27,456 bases of DNA from Bacillota bacterium (GTDB lineage: Bacteria > Bacillota > Clostridia > Christensenellales > CAG-138). The stretch covers positions 1-27,456 of the forward strand of contig JAEZGQ010000050.1 in assembly GCA_023416895.1 (NCBI GenBank). Direction: 5' to 3'. Positions within the stretch are counted from its first letter, which is position 1, and the number at the start of each line of letters is the position of its first letter. The notes below the pieces were generated by a model, which worked only from the letters and a program-made list of their open reading frames with translations, had not been told where the DNA came from and made no database searches. Positions 15,739 through 24,602 of the stretch are shown piece by piece. The position numbers were made by a program, and so were the translations under genes.

Positions 15739-17697
15739 TTAATGTATCTTCTTTTTTCGAACGGGCATCAAATTCAATGCCACGAGCACGCACAACAGCG
15801 CCGCGCCTACATCGGCAAATACTGCCATCCACATTTGCGCGTAGCCAAGCAAGCCAAGTACCATCACCGCTACCTTGATGACAAGTGCAAGCGTCACGTT
15901 GATTTTTGCAGTAAGCATCGTCCTTCGCGCAAGGTCAATGGTTTGGGGAAGGAGCATAAGGTCGTCGCGCATCAGTACCAGATCGGCCGCTTCCACCGCA
16001 GCATCCGTACTTGAAAGGCCAATGGTGCAACCTGCGTCGGCGCCAGCAAGCACTGGTGCATCATTGATGCCGTCGCCGACAAAAACTGTGACACCTCGTT
16101 CTTTGCGAATACCGCGCATTACGGAAAGCTTTTCCTCCGGGAGCAATGAAAAATACAATCCGTCTGCTCCTGCGATTTTTGCGGTTTCACGCGCGGAGGC
16201 TTCGTTATCGCCTGTCAGAATCGCCACATACCCCGTCTTTTCGCGAAGCTTCCTTACCGCTTCCGCAGCTTGCGGCCTAAGCTCGTCGCTGATTACCACG
16301 GCACCCGCATAGCTGCCGTCCACCGCAACGTACACAAGCGTGCCATGTTCCGTCGTTTGCGCCACCGAAACCCCGTTTCGCTGCATCAACTTCAGATTGC
16401 CCGCTAACACGTTTTTTCCTTCCACAATGCCGCTTACGCCGTGTCCGGCAAGCTCCGTGACCTGTTGCGCCGCAAGCTGTGCGGTATCCGCCGCAACCAG
16501 CGCGCGGCCTACGTGGTGTGTACTCATGCGTTCAAGCGCCGCGGCATATGCAAGCACTTCCTGCTCACTCCAATCCCCCGTCGTTTCTATTTTGGTTACG
16601 CGGAAAACGCCCTTTGTAAGCGTGCCTGTTTTGTCTAGCGCGAAAGCCTTTGCATGCGCAAAGATCTCCAAAATGTTCGCGCCTTTAAAAAGGATGCCGC
16701 GCGAAGAAGCGTTTGCAAGACCCGCAAAAAAGGTGAGCGGAACGCTTAAAACAAGCGCGCAGGGACAGGAAATCACAAGAAACAGCAGCGCTTTATGCAC
16801 CCATTCGCGAAAATCGCCAAGGCCCAAAATCGGCGGTAAAAAGGCAACCAGCGCGGCGAGAACAATTACGATCGGCGTATAGACGCGCGAGAAACGCGAA
16901 ATGAACCCCTGTAGTTTGGGCTTGTTTTTTACGGCATCCTCCACCGCTTCCATGATGCGTGAAACGGTGGATTGCGAAAACAGCTTTGTAACGCGAATGG
17001 TAAGCGCGCCGCTGTTGTTGATGCCGCCGGAAACCGCTTCACTTCCCGGTTTTATTACAACTGGTATGGATTCGCCCGTGATGGCTGAATAATCGGCATA
17101 GCTTTCGCCGCTTTCCACAATGCCGTCAATTGGAATCCTCTCGCCCGGTTTTACAAGAATCCGTTCGCCAATCACGACCGTGGAGGGGTCAACCTCCTGT
17201 TCGGTTTCACGCAATACGCGCGCTTTTTCGGGCCGCATGTTGATGGCTTCTTTGATAGAGTGACGTGAACGGTCAACCGCAAGGTCCTGCAAAAATTCAC
17301 CTACGCGGTAAAAAAGCATAACGCCCGCGGCCTCTGCCGTATCGCCAAGCGCAAGCGCGCCGATGGTGGCAACGCTCATGAGCATGTTCTCGTCGATAAA
17401 GTTCCCGGAAAGGAGCCCTCGAAACGCATGAATCACAATTTCCGCACCAAGCACCGCATACGCAAGCAACATAACAACAAAGCCAAGGGTGCCTGTTTCT
17501 TTTAAAACCATACCGGCAATAAAAAGCACTGCGCCCAAAGCAAGCACAACAATCTCCTTTTTTATGCCTGAAGTGCCATGCTTATGCTCGTCATGTTCGC
17601 GTTCCTGCTCATGCTCGGTAGCATCGTGCGCACGCGGCTTGGAGTTGATTTCACAGCAAGCCTCGCAGTGGCGGCAGGATGACTGTATCTTTTTCAT
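15739..17697 (-). CDS. cadA: Heavy-metal P1B-type ATPase (Cd/Zn/Pb exporter type)
   Basis: This 652-residue membrane pump exports divalent soft-metal ions. It has the actuator motif TGES (207-210), the metal-site CPC (311-313), the phosphorylation site DKTGT (D355) and the hinge GDGINDAP (541-548). Lys608 in the seventh helix and Asp629 in the eighth match the Zn/Cd/Pb subgroup (ZntA/CadA) rather than Cu pumps. There is no folded HMA domain; instead the first 40 residues hold CRHCEACC and a His/Glu-rich run, which could collect metal. The usual HP dipeptide of the nucleotide domain reads HHV (394-396), an uncommon change. The start overlaps the ArsR stop by 4 bp (ATGA), so sensor and pump are one operon. 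Confidence 0.95.
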   Translation of the reverse strand: MKKIQSSCRHCEACCEINSKPRAHDATEHEQEREHDEHKHGTSGIKKEIVVLALGAVLFIAGMVLKETGTLGFVVMLLAYAVLGAEIVIHAFRGLLSGNFIDENMLMSVATIGALALGDTAEAAGVMLFYRVGEFLQDLAVDRSRHSIKEAINMRPEKARVLRETEQEVDPSTVVIGERILVKPGERIPIDGIVESGESYADYSAITGESIPVVIKPGSEAVSGGINNSGALTIRVTKLFSQSTVSRIMEAVEDAVKNKPKLQGFISRFSRVYTPIVIVLAALVAFLPPILGLGDFREWVHKALLFLVISCPCALVLSVPLTFFAGLANASSRGILFKGANILEIFAHAKAFALDKTGTLTKGVFRVTKIETTGDWSEQEVLAYAAALERMSTHHVGRALVAADTAQLAAQQVTELAGHGVSGIVEGKNVLAGNLKLMQRNGVSVAQTTEHGTLVYVAVDGSYAGAVVISDELRPQAAEAVRKLREKTGYVAILTGDNEASARETAKIAGADGLYFSLLPEEKLSVMRGIRKERGVTVFVGDGINDAPVLAGADAGCTIGLSSTDAAVEAADLVLMRDDLMLLPQTIDLARRTMLTAKINVTLALVIKVAVMVLGLLGYAQMWMAVFADVGAALLCVLVALNLMPVRKKKIH

Positions 17698-18086
17698 AAG
17701 CTTTCTCCCTTTTGGCGCAGCGTAAAAATATCGTTGATGATGTGGCGTGCAAGCATACCCATCCTTCCGTCGCTGATGAAGTAGATCACCTGTTTCCCCG
17801 CTTTTTTATAGCGAACCACGCCGCTTTGCCGTAAAAGCCTTAAATGATGTGACACCGCCGGCTGGCTAATTTTGAGCGCATCCGCAAGCTCACACACACA
17901 AAGGTCTTCCAGCGCAAGCATACTCAAAAGCCGGATACGCGTGGAACTACTGAGCTGGCTGAAAAGCTCAGCAGCATCAATTGCGTCGTCTTCGCCGGGG
18001 ATGGTGCGTAAAATCCACGCTTCATGTTCCTTGTTGAGATGAGTGGCATCGCATACCAAAAGTTTATCTTTTTTATTCTCCTCCAT
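17694..18086 (-). CDS. ArsR/SmtB-family metal-sensing repressor (CadC-like)
   Basis: This protein of 130 residues has a winged helix-turn-helix (about 42-105; the recognition region SQPAVSHHLRLLRQSG is at 74-89). The alpha-3 metal site LCVCELA is present (C63 and C65), and an N-terminal Cys (C12) could complete a CadC-type Cd/Pb/Zn site. Of the alpha-5 zinc site of SmtB/CzrA only D106 and H115 are seen, so alpha-3 sensing is more likely. It should dissociate from DNA on binding metal and derepress itself and the downstream pump. A GGGGAAGGG ribosome binding site precedes the ATG, and a perfect palindrome overlaps its promoter. Confidence 0.92.
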   Translation of the reverse strand: MEENKKDKLLVCDATHLNKEHEAWILRTIPGEDDAIDAAELFSQLSSSTRIRLLSMLALEDLCVCELADALKISQPAVSHHLRLLRQSGVVRYKKAGKQVIYFISDGRMGMLARHIINDIFTLRQKGESL

Positions 18087-18108
18087 CGCCCTTCCCCTAA
18101 CATATAAA

Positions 18109-18138
18109 CGATTAATTATATGTTAATATAATTAATCG
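18109..18138. promoter_or_regulatory. Operator palindrome of the metal-resistance operon
   Basis: CGATTAATTATAT (18109-18121) and ATATAATTAATCG (18126-18138) are perfect 13-bp arms around GTTA. The palindrome covers the -10 and most of the spacer of the promoter for the ArsR-type gene. This is the position expected for an autorepressing ArsR/SmtB protein, although the arm sequence is not the textbook TGAACA...TGTTCA type. Confidence 0.8.
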
Positions 18139-18148
18139 TATTTGTCAA
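18120..18148 (-). promoter_or_regulatory. Sigma-A-type promoter of the arsR-cadA operon
   Basis: On the minus strand, a perfect -35 TTGACA (18148-18143) and TAACAT (18125-18120) are separated by 17 bp. The predicted start falls near 18113, inside the palindrome, so bound repressor would block polymerase. Confidence 0.72.
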
Positions 18149-18207
18149 TCATTGATAAAACTTTTGGGTCACCTTTTGCTTCGAATCGAGACAGTCAAAC
18201 TTTGAAC

Positions 18208-18242
18208 ACAAAAACGGCACAGCTTTTTAAACTGTGCCGTTT
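18208..18242 (-). terminator. Rho-independent terminator of the surE to ispH-rpsA operon
   Basis: AAACGGCACAG and CTGTGCCGTTT form a perfect 11-bp stem (18232-18242 with 18212-18222) around a 9-base loop. On the minus strand the stem runs into TTTTTGTG, a U-tract. It lies 33 bp beyond the stop of the fusion gene. Confidence 0.92.
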
Positions 18243-18275
18243 ATCATTTATGATACTTGCGCTTACAACGCCAAG

Positions 18276-20579
18276 TTATTCCTTATCGGAATCGGAGTTG
18301 AAGCTGGAGAACAAATCCGCAAGCGACGTGGTGGACTGCTGCACGGGGGGCAGTTCATAGTCGCCATCCTCACGCCTCGGGCGGCGCTCGGAACGTTCAC
18401 CGCTCTGTGCGGTGTTATCCCTGCGCTCACGGCGCTCGGTGTTGCGCTGAGCGGGCCTCTCCTGCTGCGGCCTTTGCTGCTGGGGCGCCTGCTCGACCTG
18501 CGCGCGTTCCGCCCTTTCCTTCGCCTGCTCAGCCTTTTCGCGAGCAAGCTCTTCAAGAATTTCCGGATGCTCGTCAAGGATAACATCCCTGCGGCTCAGG
18601 CTGATGCGCTTGGCTTCGGGGTTCACATCGAGCACCTTGCAGCGCACGATGTCGCCTACGTTGATTTCATCTTCCACTTTTGCGATGCGCTTCACGCCCA
18701 CCTGAGAAATGTGGATAAGACCGTCGATGGTGGGTTCAAGCGCCACGAACGCGCCAAACGGCACAATGCGTACAACCTTGCCTTCCACAACGGAGCCAAC
18801 GGGATACTTCTGATCCGCAGTCGTCCAGGGCTTAGGCTGGAGCTGTTTATAGCCAAGCGATACGCGCTGCTTTTCGGCATCCACATCGCGGATGATGACT
18901 TCGATTTCCTGACCGATGCTCAGCACGTCGGACGGATGCTTTACCCTGCCCCACGCAACGTCGGTCACATGAACGAGGCCATCAATGCCGCCGATGTCAA
19001 CAAACGCGCCAAAATCGGTAATTCTGCGAACAACGCCGTTCACCTTCGTGCCAACTTCAAGCTTGCCCCACTTTTCCTTCTTGGCTTCTTCAGCTTCGAG
19101 CGCCATAACGGCCTTGTGGGAAGCGACGATACGCTTGCGCGCCTTGTCAACTTCGATCACCTTGAGTTTGAGTTCCTTGCCTACAAACTCGCCGATGTTT
19201 TCAACATATTTGTTGGAAAGCTGCGACGCGGGAACGAACGCACGAACGCCGTCGATGCTGGCGATAAGACCGCCCTTGACGACTTCCTTGCCAACGCCCG
19301 TGAACACCTTATCCTGAATTTCATCGTCCTGAAGAAGGTTGTCCCAAACGCGTTTGCTTTCCACATTCTTGCGGCTCAGGAGCACGTTGCCTTCCCCGTC
19401 GTTTACCTTGATAACTTCCACTTCGAGTTCGTCGCCCACTTTGAGCATTTCGGAGGGGTTCGCATCCGGATCGGAGGAAAACTCGTTGCGCGGTATAAAC
19501 CCGTCAGATTTGTAGCCGATGTTTACACACACTTCTCCATCGACGATCTGAACGACGGAGCCTTTCAGGACCTGTCCGTTTCTGATACGGACAAGCGTTT
19601 TTTCAAACGCTTCCGCAAAGCTCGCTTCGGCGTTTTCATGCTCGGTCGTTTTTGCGGCTGGTTCTGCCGCAACGGGTTGTGCGACGGCGTCCGTTGCTTC
19701 CGTTTCGACCTTTTTAATTTCTACTTCGGCACCTTCAGCCATCGTCTTTTCCAGTTCGCTCATCCTAGTAATAACCTCCCTAATTATGCGGTCCGGCGTA
19801 GATGCGCCCGCGACAACACCTATTATATCATCCGCTTGAATTTTTTCAAGTGAAAGTTCATTGTGATTTGATACGGATTGCGTATGTTCGCACCATTTTC
19901 GGCATACCTCGTACAATTTTTTTGTGTTGGCACTGTTCTTTCCGCCTACCACAATCATTTTTGTGCATTTTTTGCTCAGTTCCGCCGCCTCTGCCTGGCG
20001 CTCAAGCGTTGTTGGGCAAATCGTGCGAAAAATTTTAACCTCGCCCATTTTTGGAAGCGCGCCGGCAATTTCCTCATATAATTCATAGGGAAACGTAGTT
20101 TGCGCTACAAGACAGAGTTTTTCATAGTGCGGCAAATTTTGAGCATCCTCACACGACTGCAAAAACACGGCTTTGCCGCCGCACCATCCATTGATGCCGA
20201 TAACCTCCGGATGATCGGGTTTTCCAACGATGGCGATCTGATAGCCCTTTGCCACATATTCGCGAACGATATCGTGTATCTTTTCCACAAACGGACAAGT
20301 GGCGTCTTCAAGCGTAAGCTTTTTTTCCTCACACTTTTTATAAATTTCAGGGGAGACGCCGTGCGAGCGGATTACTGCGCACGCGCCTTCTGGCACCTCT
20401 TCCGTTGTCTCAACGGAAACGATGCCCTGCGCGCGGAGCTCCTCAAGTACGAAATCGTTGTGGGTCAGTTCACCAAGCGTATAAACGCCGCCATTTTTTT
20501 GCGCGGCGCCGGTCGCTACGTCGATGGCACGCCGTACCCCAAAGCAGAAGCCGATGTTTTTTGCAACAAGGATCTTCAA
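18276..20579 (-). CDS. ispH: IspH-S1 fusion: HMBPP reductase with ribosomal protein S1 domains
   Basis: This is a 767-residue fusion typical of Clostridia. Residues 1-280 are 4-hydroxy-3-methylbut-2-enyl diphosphate reductase, the last step of the MEP isoprenoid route. The iron-sulfur cysteines C12, C95 and C188 are present, as are substrate-site H40, H73, H123 and E125 and the ASTPDRII block (259-266). After an acidic/Ala linker (about 281-325) come four S1 domains at about 337-404, 423-489, 507-577 and 594-664; the third and fourth have the best RNA-binding pattern (TDFGAFVDIG, VPFGAFVAL). The tail (about 675-767) is disordered, rich in Arg, Gln and Glu, and ends in an acidic/Ser stretch. 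The start overlaps the plsC stop by 4 bp. It is the last gene before the terminator. Confidence 0.97.
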   Translation of the reverse strand: MKILVAKNIGFCFGVRRAIDVATGAAQKNGGVYTLGELTHNDFVLEELRAQGIVSVETTEEVPEGACAVIRSHGVSPEIYKKCEEKKLTLEDATCPFVEKIHDIVREYVAKGYQIAIVGKPDHPEVIGINGWCGGKAVFLQSCEDAQNLPHYEKLCLVAQTTFPYELYEEIAGALPKMGEVKIFRTICPTTLERQAEAAELSKKCTKMIVVGGKNSANTKKLYEVCRKWCEHTQSVSNHNELSLEKIQADDIIGVVAGASTPDRIIREVITRMSELEKTMAEGAEVEIKKVETEATDAVAQPVAAEPAAKTTEHENAEASFAEAFEKTLVRIRNGQVLKGSVVQIVDGEVCVNIGYKSDGFIPRNEFSSDPDANPSEMLKVGDELEVEVIKVNDGEGNVLLSRKNVESKRVWDNLLQDDEIQDKVFTGVGKEVVKGGLIASIDGVRAFVPASQLSNKYVENIGEFVGKELKLKVIEVDKARKRIVASHKAVMALEAEEAKKEKWGKLEVGTKVNGVVRRITDFGAFVDIGGIDGLVHVTDVAWGRVKHPSDVLSIGQEIEVIIRDVDAEKQRVSLGYKQLQPKPWTTADQKYPVGSVVEGKVVRIVPFGAFVALEPTIDGLIHISQVGVKRIAKVEDEINVGDIVRCKVLDVNPEAKRISLSRRDVILDEHPEILEELAREKAEQAKERAERAQVEQAPQQQRPQQERPAQRNTERRERRDNTAQSGERSERRPRREDGDYELPPVQQSTTSLADLFSSFNSDSDKE

Positions 20580-21172
20580 TCCATTTCCTCCAGTTCTACG
20601 CGAAGCGCATCCACCGCATCGGCAATCTCATCGGTTACAACATCAATCAGGGTCGATTTGTTGGCGTTTGCTACGATATGGCTGATGTCGATGGCTTTCC
20701 CCACCAAAATGACAGGGCGGTACGTTTTGTAGCTGTTGTGGTGAATATAAATGGGAATCACCGGCGCTCCGGAGCGGATTGCAAGAAACGCCGCGCCTCG
20801 CTCAAACTCGTCGAGGCTATCGGTAACCGCGCGCTTGCCTTCGGGGAAAATGCCGAATACTTTGCCTTTGTTAAGCACGCGGAGCGACTCTTTGAGCGAC
20901 TGCAAATCCACATTTTTACGGTTTACAGGTAACACAAACAATGAGCGGAAAAAAAACCTGCCAATGGCGGAAGAAAAAAGCTCCTTCTTTGCCATAAAAT
21001 GCACCACGCGCGGCGAAATGAGGGCGATGATAACAGGATCCAGCATCGATCGGTGATTGCACACAAAAATAGCCTTGCCCTTCACCCTGAGGTTTTGCCT
21101 TCCGTGCACCACAGGCCTGAGCGCAAGCAGGAAAAATGGCCCGATTAGGTACTTGATAATAAAATAAAACAT
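20576..21172 (-). CDS. plsC: 1-acyl-sn-glycerol-3-phosphate acyltransferase (PlsC)
   Basis: This 198-residue membrane-associated enzyme acylates lysophosphatidic acid to phosphatidic acid in phospholipid synthesis. The catalytic motif HxxxxD is in NHRSMLDP (H40 and D45). The acceptor-binding motif is FPEGKRA (109-115), where the family norm is FPEGTRS. An N-terminal hydrophobic stretch (about 3-18) anchors it. The start lies 9 bp after the cmk stop with GAGGT upstream. The cmk-plsC-ispH order is a standard clostridial one. Confidence 0.94.
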   Translation of the reverse strand: MFYFIIKYLIGPFFLLALRPVVHGRQNLRVKGKAIFVCNHRSMLDPVIIALISPRVVHFMAKKELFSSAIGRFFFRSLFVLPVNRKNVDLQSLKESLRVLNKGKVFGIFPEGKRAVTDSLDEFERGAAFLAIRSGAPVIPIYIHHNSYKTYRPVILVGKAIDISHIVANANKSTLIDVVTDEIADAVDALRVELEEMD

Positions 21173-21181
21173 GGGTTGACC

Positions 21182-21850
21182 TCAAAGCCTGATGTTATTG
21201 ACAAGGGTTTCAATTGCGGTTTCAATGCTCATGCTCGTTGTATCGATCACAATCGCGTCCGGAGCCTTGGTAAGGGGAGCAAACTCCCGCGTACTGTCGG
21301 TATGATCGCGCGAGGCGATTTCGCCGCGCATTTTTTCCAAGGTATATTCGAGGTATTCCCCTTTTTCGTTCAATTCAGAAAGCCTTCTTCTGGCACGCTC
21401 TTCCACGCTGGCGGTCACATAAAATTTGTTTTTCGTATGCGGCATAACATAGGTGCAAATGTCTCGTCCGTCCATAACAACGTCGTTTTCACGCGCAACG
21501 TTTCGTTGAAGATCGGCAAGCTTGATGCGAACCTCCGGAATCACGGCGATGTCGGACGCGCCTTTGGAGACTTCCTGCGTGCGTATCAGCTGTGAAACAT
21601 CCTCGCCGTCGAGATAGGTAACCTGCGTACCAGCGTTGTTTCGAACGGTAACTTCCGTATCCGGGAGGATCGGAAGCACTTCTTCGCGGTTGCCGGGAAC
21701 AAGCCCCCTACGAAGCGCCTTAAGCGCCAGCGCGCGGTACATCGCTCCGGTATCCAAATATAAAATCCCCAATTTTTTGGCAACGGCACGTGCAATGGTG
21801 CTTTTTCCTGCGCCGGCGGGTCCGTCGATTGCGATGTTGATGTGGCTCAT
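21182..21850 (-). CDS. cmk: Cytidylate kinase
   Basis: This 222-residue enzyme phosphorylates CMP and dCMP. The P-loop GPAGAGKST is at 10-18, followed by the NMP-binding YLDTGAMYRA (31-40) and the VVMDGRDI block; the residue after DGRDI is Cys, where Gly is usual. The LID-region Arg run (ERARRRLSEL) is present. The ATG has AGAGGAG upstream, and the gene follows the flavoprotein stop by 14 bp. Confidence 0.96.
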   Translation of the reverse strand: MSHINIAIDGPAGAGKSTIARAVAKKLGILYLDTGAMYRALALKALRRGLVPGNREEVLPILPDTEVTVRNNAGTQVTYLDGEDVSQLIRTQEVSKGASDIAVIPEVRIKLADLQRNVARENDVVMDGRDICTYVMPHTKNKFYVTASVEERARRRLSELNEKGEYLEYTLEKMRGEIASRDHTDSTREFAPLTKAPDAIVIDTTSMSIETAIETLVNNIRL

Positions 21851-21864
21851 GGCACATTCTCCTC

Positions 21865-23082
21865 TCAGCGTATGCTTCTCCCAGCCAGTACCCCCGTGGA
21901 ATAGGCGATTTGCAGGTTAAAACCGCCCGTATAAGCGTCTACATCCAAAACTTCTCCGGCAAAGTAAAGGTTTTTTACGAGTTTTGACTCAAGTGTGGAG
22001 GCATTGATTTCCTTTACGTTAATGCCGCCACGCGTGATGATGGCATACTCCACTGGAAGCGCTTCCTTCACATGGAGCGTAAGACTCTTCAAAAGCCGCA
22101 CAAAATTCGTTCTCTGCACGCGGTTTATTTCGCTTATACCGGTATTTGGCGCAATGCCGCTCAGCTCCACCGCCACCGGAATAAGCTTTGCGGGCAGCAA
22201 TTCGTTAAGCGCGTTTTGGAATTGCTTTTTGTTGTTTTTTTCAAAGTCGCGCAATACGCGCCGGTCAAGCTCTTCCTCGCTCAGCGCGGGCTTTAGGTCT
22301 ATTTCAAGTACAGCACCGCGTGGTTCGTCGGCCATGTGGCTGCTCGCACTCAGCACAAGCGGCCCTGAAACGCCAAAATGCGTAAAGAGCATTTCACCAA
22401 GCTCCTCAAACACAAGCTTGCCGCGCTGGTAAGCGCGAAGCGTTACGTTTTTTAAGGAAAGGCCCATGAGCGCGCGCGGCCATTCCTCCTCGGTTGCAAG
22501 CGGGATGAGCGAAGGCTTGATTTGCGTTATGGTATGCCCGAGCGCGCGCGCAAACGTGTAACCGTCGCCGGTTGAACCCGTTGTCGGGTAGCTCGCACCG
22601 CCTGTGCAAAGTACCACCGCGTCAAATGTGCGGATACCGTTTGCGGAAACGATTTCAAAGCCTTCGTCCAAACGGCGAATTTCTTTGACCGCACAGTTGA
22701 GCGCGACTTCCGCTCCGCTTCTATTTAAGTAAGAAGCAAGCGCCTTTAAAACATCGCTTGAATGGTCGGATACCGGAAACACTCTGCCGCCGCGTTCTAC
22801 CTTTGTGGGAACGCCTTCGCCGTTTATGAGCTCGACAACATCGGCATTTGTAAAACCGTAAAGTGCGCTATAAAGGAATTTCGGGTTGCGTGGAATGTTT
22901 GTAAAAAACTCCGCCGTTTCCGCGTCATTTGTAAGGTTACAGCGTCCTTTGCCGGTGATGAAAAGCTTTTTGCCGAGCTTTTCGTTTTTTTCATAGAGAC
23001 AAGCTGTATGGCCTGCGCGGCTTGCTTCCGCGGCCGCAAGCATACCGGCAGGACCGCCGCCGACCACGGCGACGCGGCTCAC
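21865..23082 (-). CDS. HI0933-family FAD-dependent oxidoreductase
   Basis: This 405-residue flavoprotein has an N-terminal Rossmann dinucleotide-binding motif VVGGGPAGM (6-14), the family signature GKGRCNLTN (44-52), CTGGASYPTTGSTGDGY in the middle, and the C-terminal FAD-contact block NLYFAGEVLDVDAYTGGFNLQIAYSTG in two parts. This matches the HI0933/YhiN/BaiN group, annotated as NAD(P)/FAD-dependent or aminoacetone-oxidase-like; the natural substrate is generally unsettled. The start overlaps the histidine phosphatase stop by 4 bp. It commonly precedes cmk in Clostridia. Confidence 0.93.
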   Translation of the reverse strand: MSRVAVVGGGPAGMLAAAEASRAGHTACLYEKNEKLGKKLFITGKGRCNLTNDAETAEFFTNIPRNPKFLYSALYGFTNADVVELINGEGVPTKVERGGRVFPVSDHSSDVLKALASYLNRSGAEVALNCAVKEIRRLDEGFEIVSANGIRTFDAVVLCTGGASYPTTGSTGDGYTFARALGHTITQIKPSLIPLATEEEWPRALMGLSLKNVTLRAYQRGKLVFEELGEMLFTHFGVSGPLVLSASSHMADEPRGAVLEIDLKPALSEEELDRRVLRDFEKNNKKQFQNALNELLPAKLIPVAVELSGIAPNTGISEINRVQRTNFVRLLKSLTLHVKEALPVEYAIITRGGINVKEINASTLESKLVKNLYFAGEVLDVDAYTGGFNLQIAYSTGVLAGRSIR

Positions 23083-23702
23083 AAGAGGCCTCTCAAGTGC
23101 GTGGTATCGTTGAGCACATGCAAAAAGCCGCGTCCGCTTTTCCCTGTTTCAAGTTCATTATATGCGCAGTTTTCAACGCGTAAAGAGCGAATGCGGTTAT
23201 AGGGAAGCCCAATAAAATGCGCGATGATCATTTTTGTGGGCATGGTATGGCCCACAATGAGAATACGGGCATCGTCTTCATGGCGGCTTTCAAGCCGATC
23301 AAGAAACCGTAGCGAACGCGCAACAATCTCCTGCTGCGACTCGGCCGCCATCTCCTTACAGGCTTCCGGACGCTCGATCCATCCCCAATCGGCAAAAAGC
23401 TCGGGGTAGGTTTTGTTGATTTCGGGTGAGGTAAGCCCTTCCCATTTCCCAAACTGGATTTCGATGAGATCTTCATCCACCGTCACTTCGACACCTTGGC
23501 GCTTCGCAATCATCTCAGCGGTTTCTCTCGCTCGGCTTAAAGGGCTTGCGTACACCGCATCAAAGCGATTGTCCTTCAATCGCTCGGCAATGGCAGCAGC
23601 CTGAAGTCTGCCCTTGTCATTGAGCGGAATGTCCGTGCGCCCTTGCACGCGGCTTTCGCTGTTCCATTGTGTTTGCCCGTGGCGTATGAGGATCAATTTC
23701 AT
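23079..23702 (-). CDS. Histidine phosphatase (phosphoglycerate-mutase-like) family protein
   Basis: This protein of 207 residues begins MKLILIRHGQTQWN, with the phosphohistidine nucleophile H8 in RHG. The acidic motif IEIQFGKWEGLT and the second catalytic His in VGHTMPTKM are present. The frame extends 17 codons further upstream, but the ATG at 23702 overlaps the RpiR-gene stop as ATGA and gives the family's normal N-terminus. It could be a phosphatase on a sugar phosphate, a nucleotide or a cobalamin precursor; it lacks the long insertions of glycolytic dPGM, so that role is unlikely. Confidence 0.92.
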   Translation of the reverse strand: MKLILIRHGQTQWNSESRVQGRTDIPLNDKGRLQAAAIAERLKDNRFDAVYASPLSRARETAEMIAKRQGVEVTVDEDLIEIQFGKWEGLTSPEINKTYPELFADWGWIERPEACKEMAAESQQEIVARSLRFLDRLESRHEDDARILIVGHTMPTKMIIAHFIGLPYNRIRSLRVENCAYNELETGKSGRGFLHVLNDTTHLRGLL

Positions 23703-24574
23703 TTTTGGTTCTTTTCGCTCCCCTTTGTGGTATAGACGCGCTGTGAATCCCAAATGCCCTCAAGCTGTACAAACCTTTCGTAGAGCTTGTCCTTGCTCTT
23801 TAGGCTCGCCGCAACGATGATGGCGTTGATCAGGCTCAAAGGCGCAGTGAGCGAATCCGCAAAAGAGGCCATGTCGCTGTGGGCGACAAGCACGTAATCC
23901 GCAAGCTCCGCGATCGGCGAAAACACGCTGTCGGTTATGGCAATGACGCGTGCTCCGCGGCTTTTGCCAAAGGTGAGCGCTTCCACCGTTCTTGTGGAGT
24001 AGCGCGGGAAGCTGATGCCGATGCAAACATCTCCTTCATCTACGCGTATCATGCTTTCGAGCGCATCGTTGACCGATGCATTCACGCAGATTACGTTTTC
24101 CATAATGAAGTTAAGGTAGTAAGTAAGAAACTGTGCAAGCGGCGCGGCGCTTTTTATGCCGATAATGTAAACACGTTTCGCCTCAAACATTGCGGCTACG
24201 GCGGCATTGAATGCAGAATTGTCTACCGAGTCGATGGTGGAACGGATGTTTGCCATATCCGCCTTCAAAACCGACCGCAGGATATCGTTTTGATCCATAT
24301 CCGAGGTGAGCTGAATTCGCTGTACGCTCGTTAGCTTGTTGCGGATAAGATCCTGCAGGAATTTTTGCATTTCAGGGTAGCCATCGTACCCGAGTGCGTA
24401 CGCAAAGCGCACCACGGTGGATTCGCTCACACCTACGGCGCGCCCCATTTTGGATGCCGTGATAAACGCGGCTCTGTCGTAATTCTCCATGATGTAGCTG
24501 GCCAAAAGTCGCTGTCCTTTGCTGAAGGACTTATAGTTTTTGTTCAGCTTTACCAAAAGGTCGTTTTCCTCCAT
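23699..24574 (-). CDS. RpiR/MurR-family transcriptional regulator
   Basis: This protein of 291 residues has an N-terminal helix-turn-helix of the HTH_6 type (about 1-77; MGRAVGVSESTVVRFAYALGY) and a SIS sugar-phosphate-binding domain (about 120-250; RVYIIGIKSAAPLAQFL, VCIGISFPRYSTRTVE, VIAITDS). The GTG at 24601 would add nine residues, but the ATG at 24574 has GGGGGAG upstream and gives the standard family start. It lies 28 bp after surE. It may respond to a sugar phosphate or an amino-sugar phosphate. Its targets are not visible here, though the inverted repeats near the surE promoter are candidate sites. Confidence 0.92.
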   Translation of the reverse strand: MEENDLLVKLNKNYKSFSKGQRLLASYIMENYDRAAFITASKMGRAVGVSESTVVRFAYALGYDGYPEMQKFLQDLIRNKLTSVQRIQLTSDMDQNDILRSVLKADMANIRSTIDSVDNSAFNAAVAAMFEAKRVYIIGIKSAAPLAQFLTYYLNFIMENVICVNASVNDALESMIRVDEGDVCIGISFPRYSTRTVEALTFGKSRGARVIAITDSVFSPIAELADYVLVAHSDMASFADSLTAPLSLINAIIVAASLKSKDKLYERFVQLEGIWDSQRVYTTKGSEKNQK

Positions 24575-24602
24575 ACCCTTCTCCCCCAATCGCGCTCGCA
24601 CG

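Noticed and set aside
18234..19853. A 539-codon plus-strand open frame
   Set aside because: It lies antisense to ispH-rpsA, whose protein is unmistakable. Its composition (many Phe, His, Arg and Asn) is that of a reverse-strand shadow, and it has no ribosome binding site.
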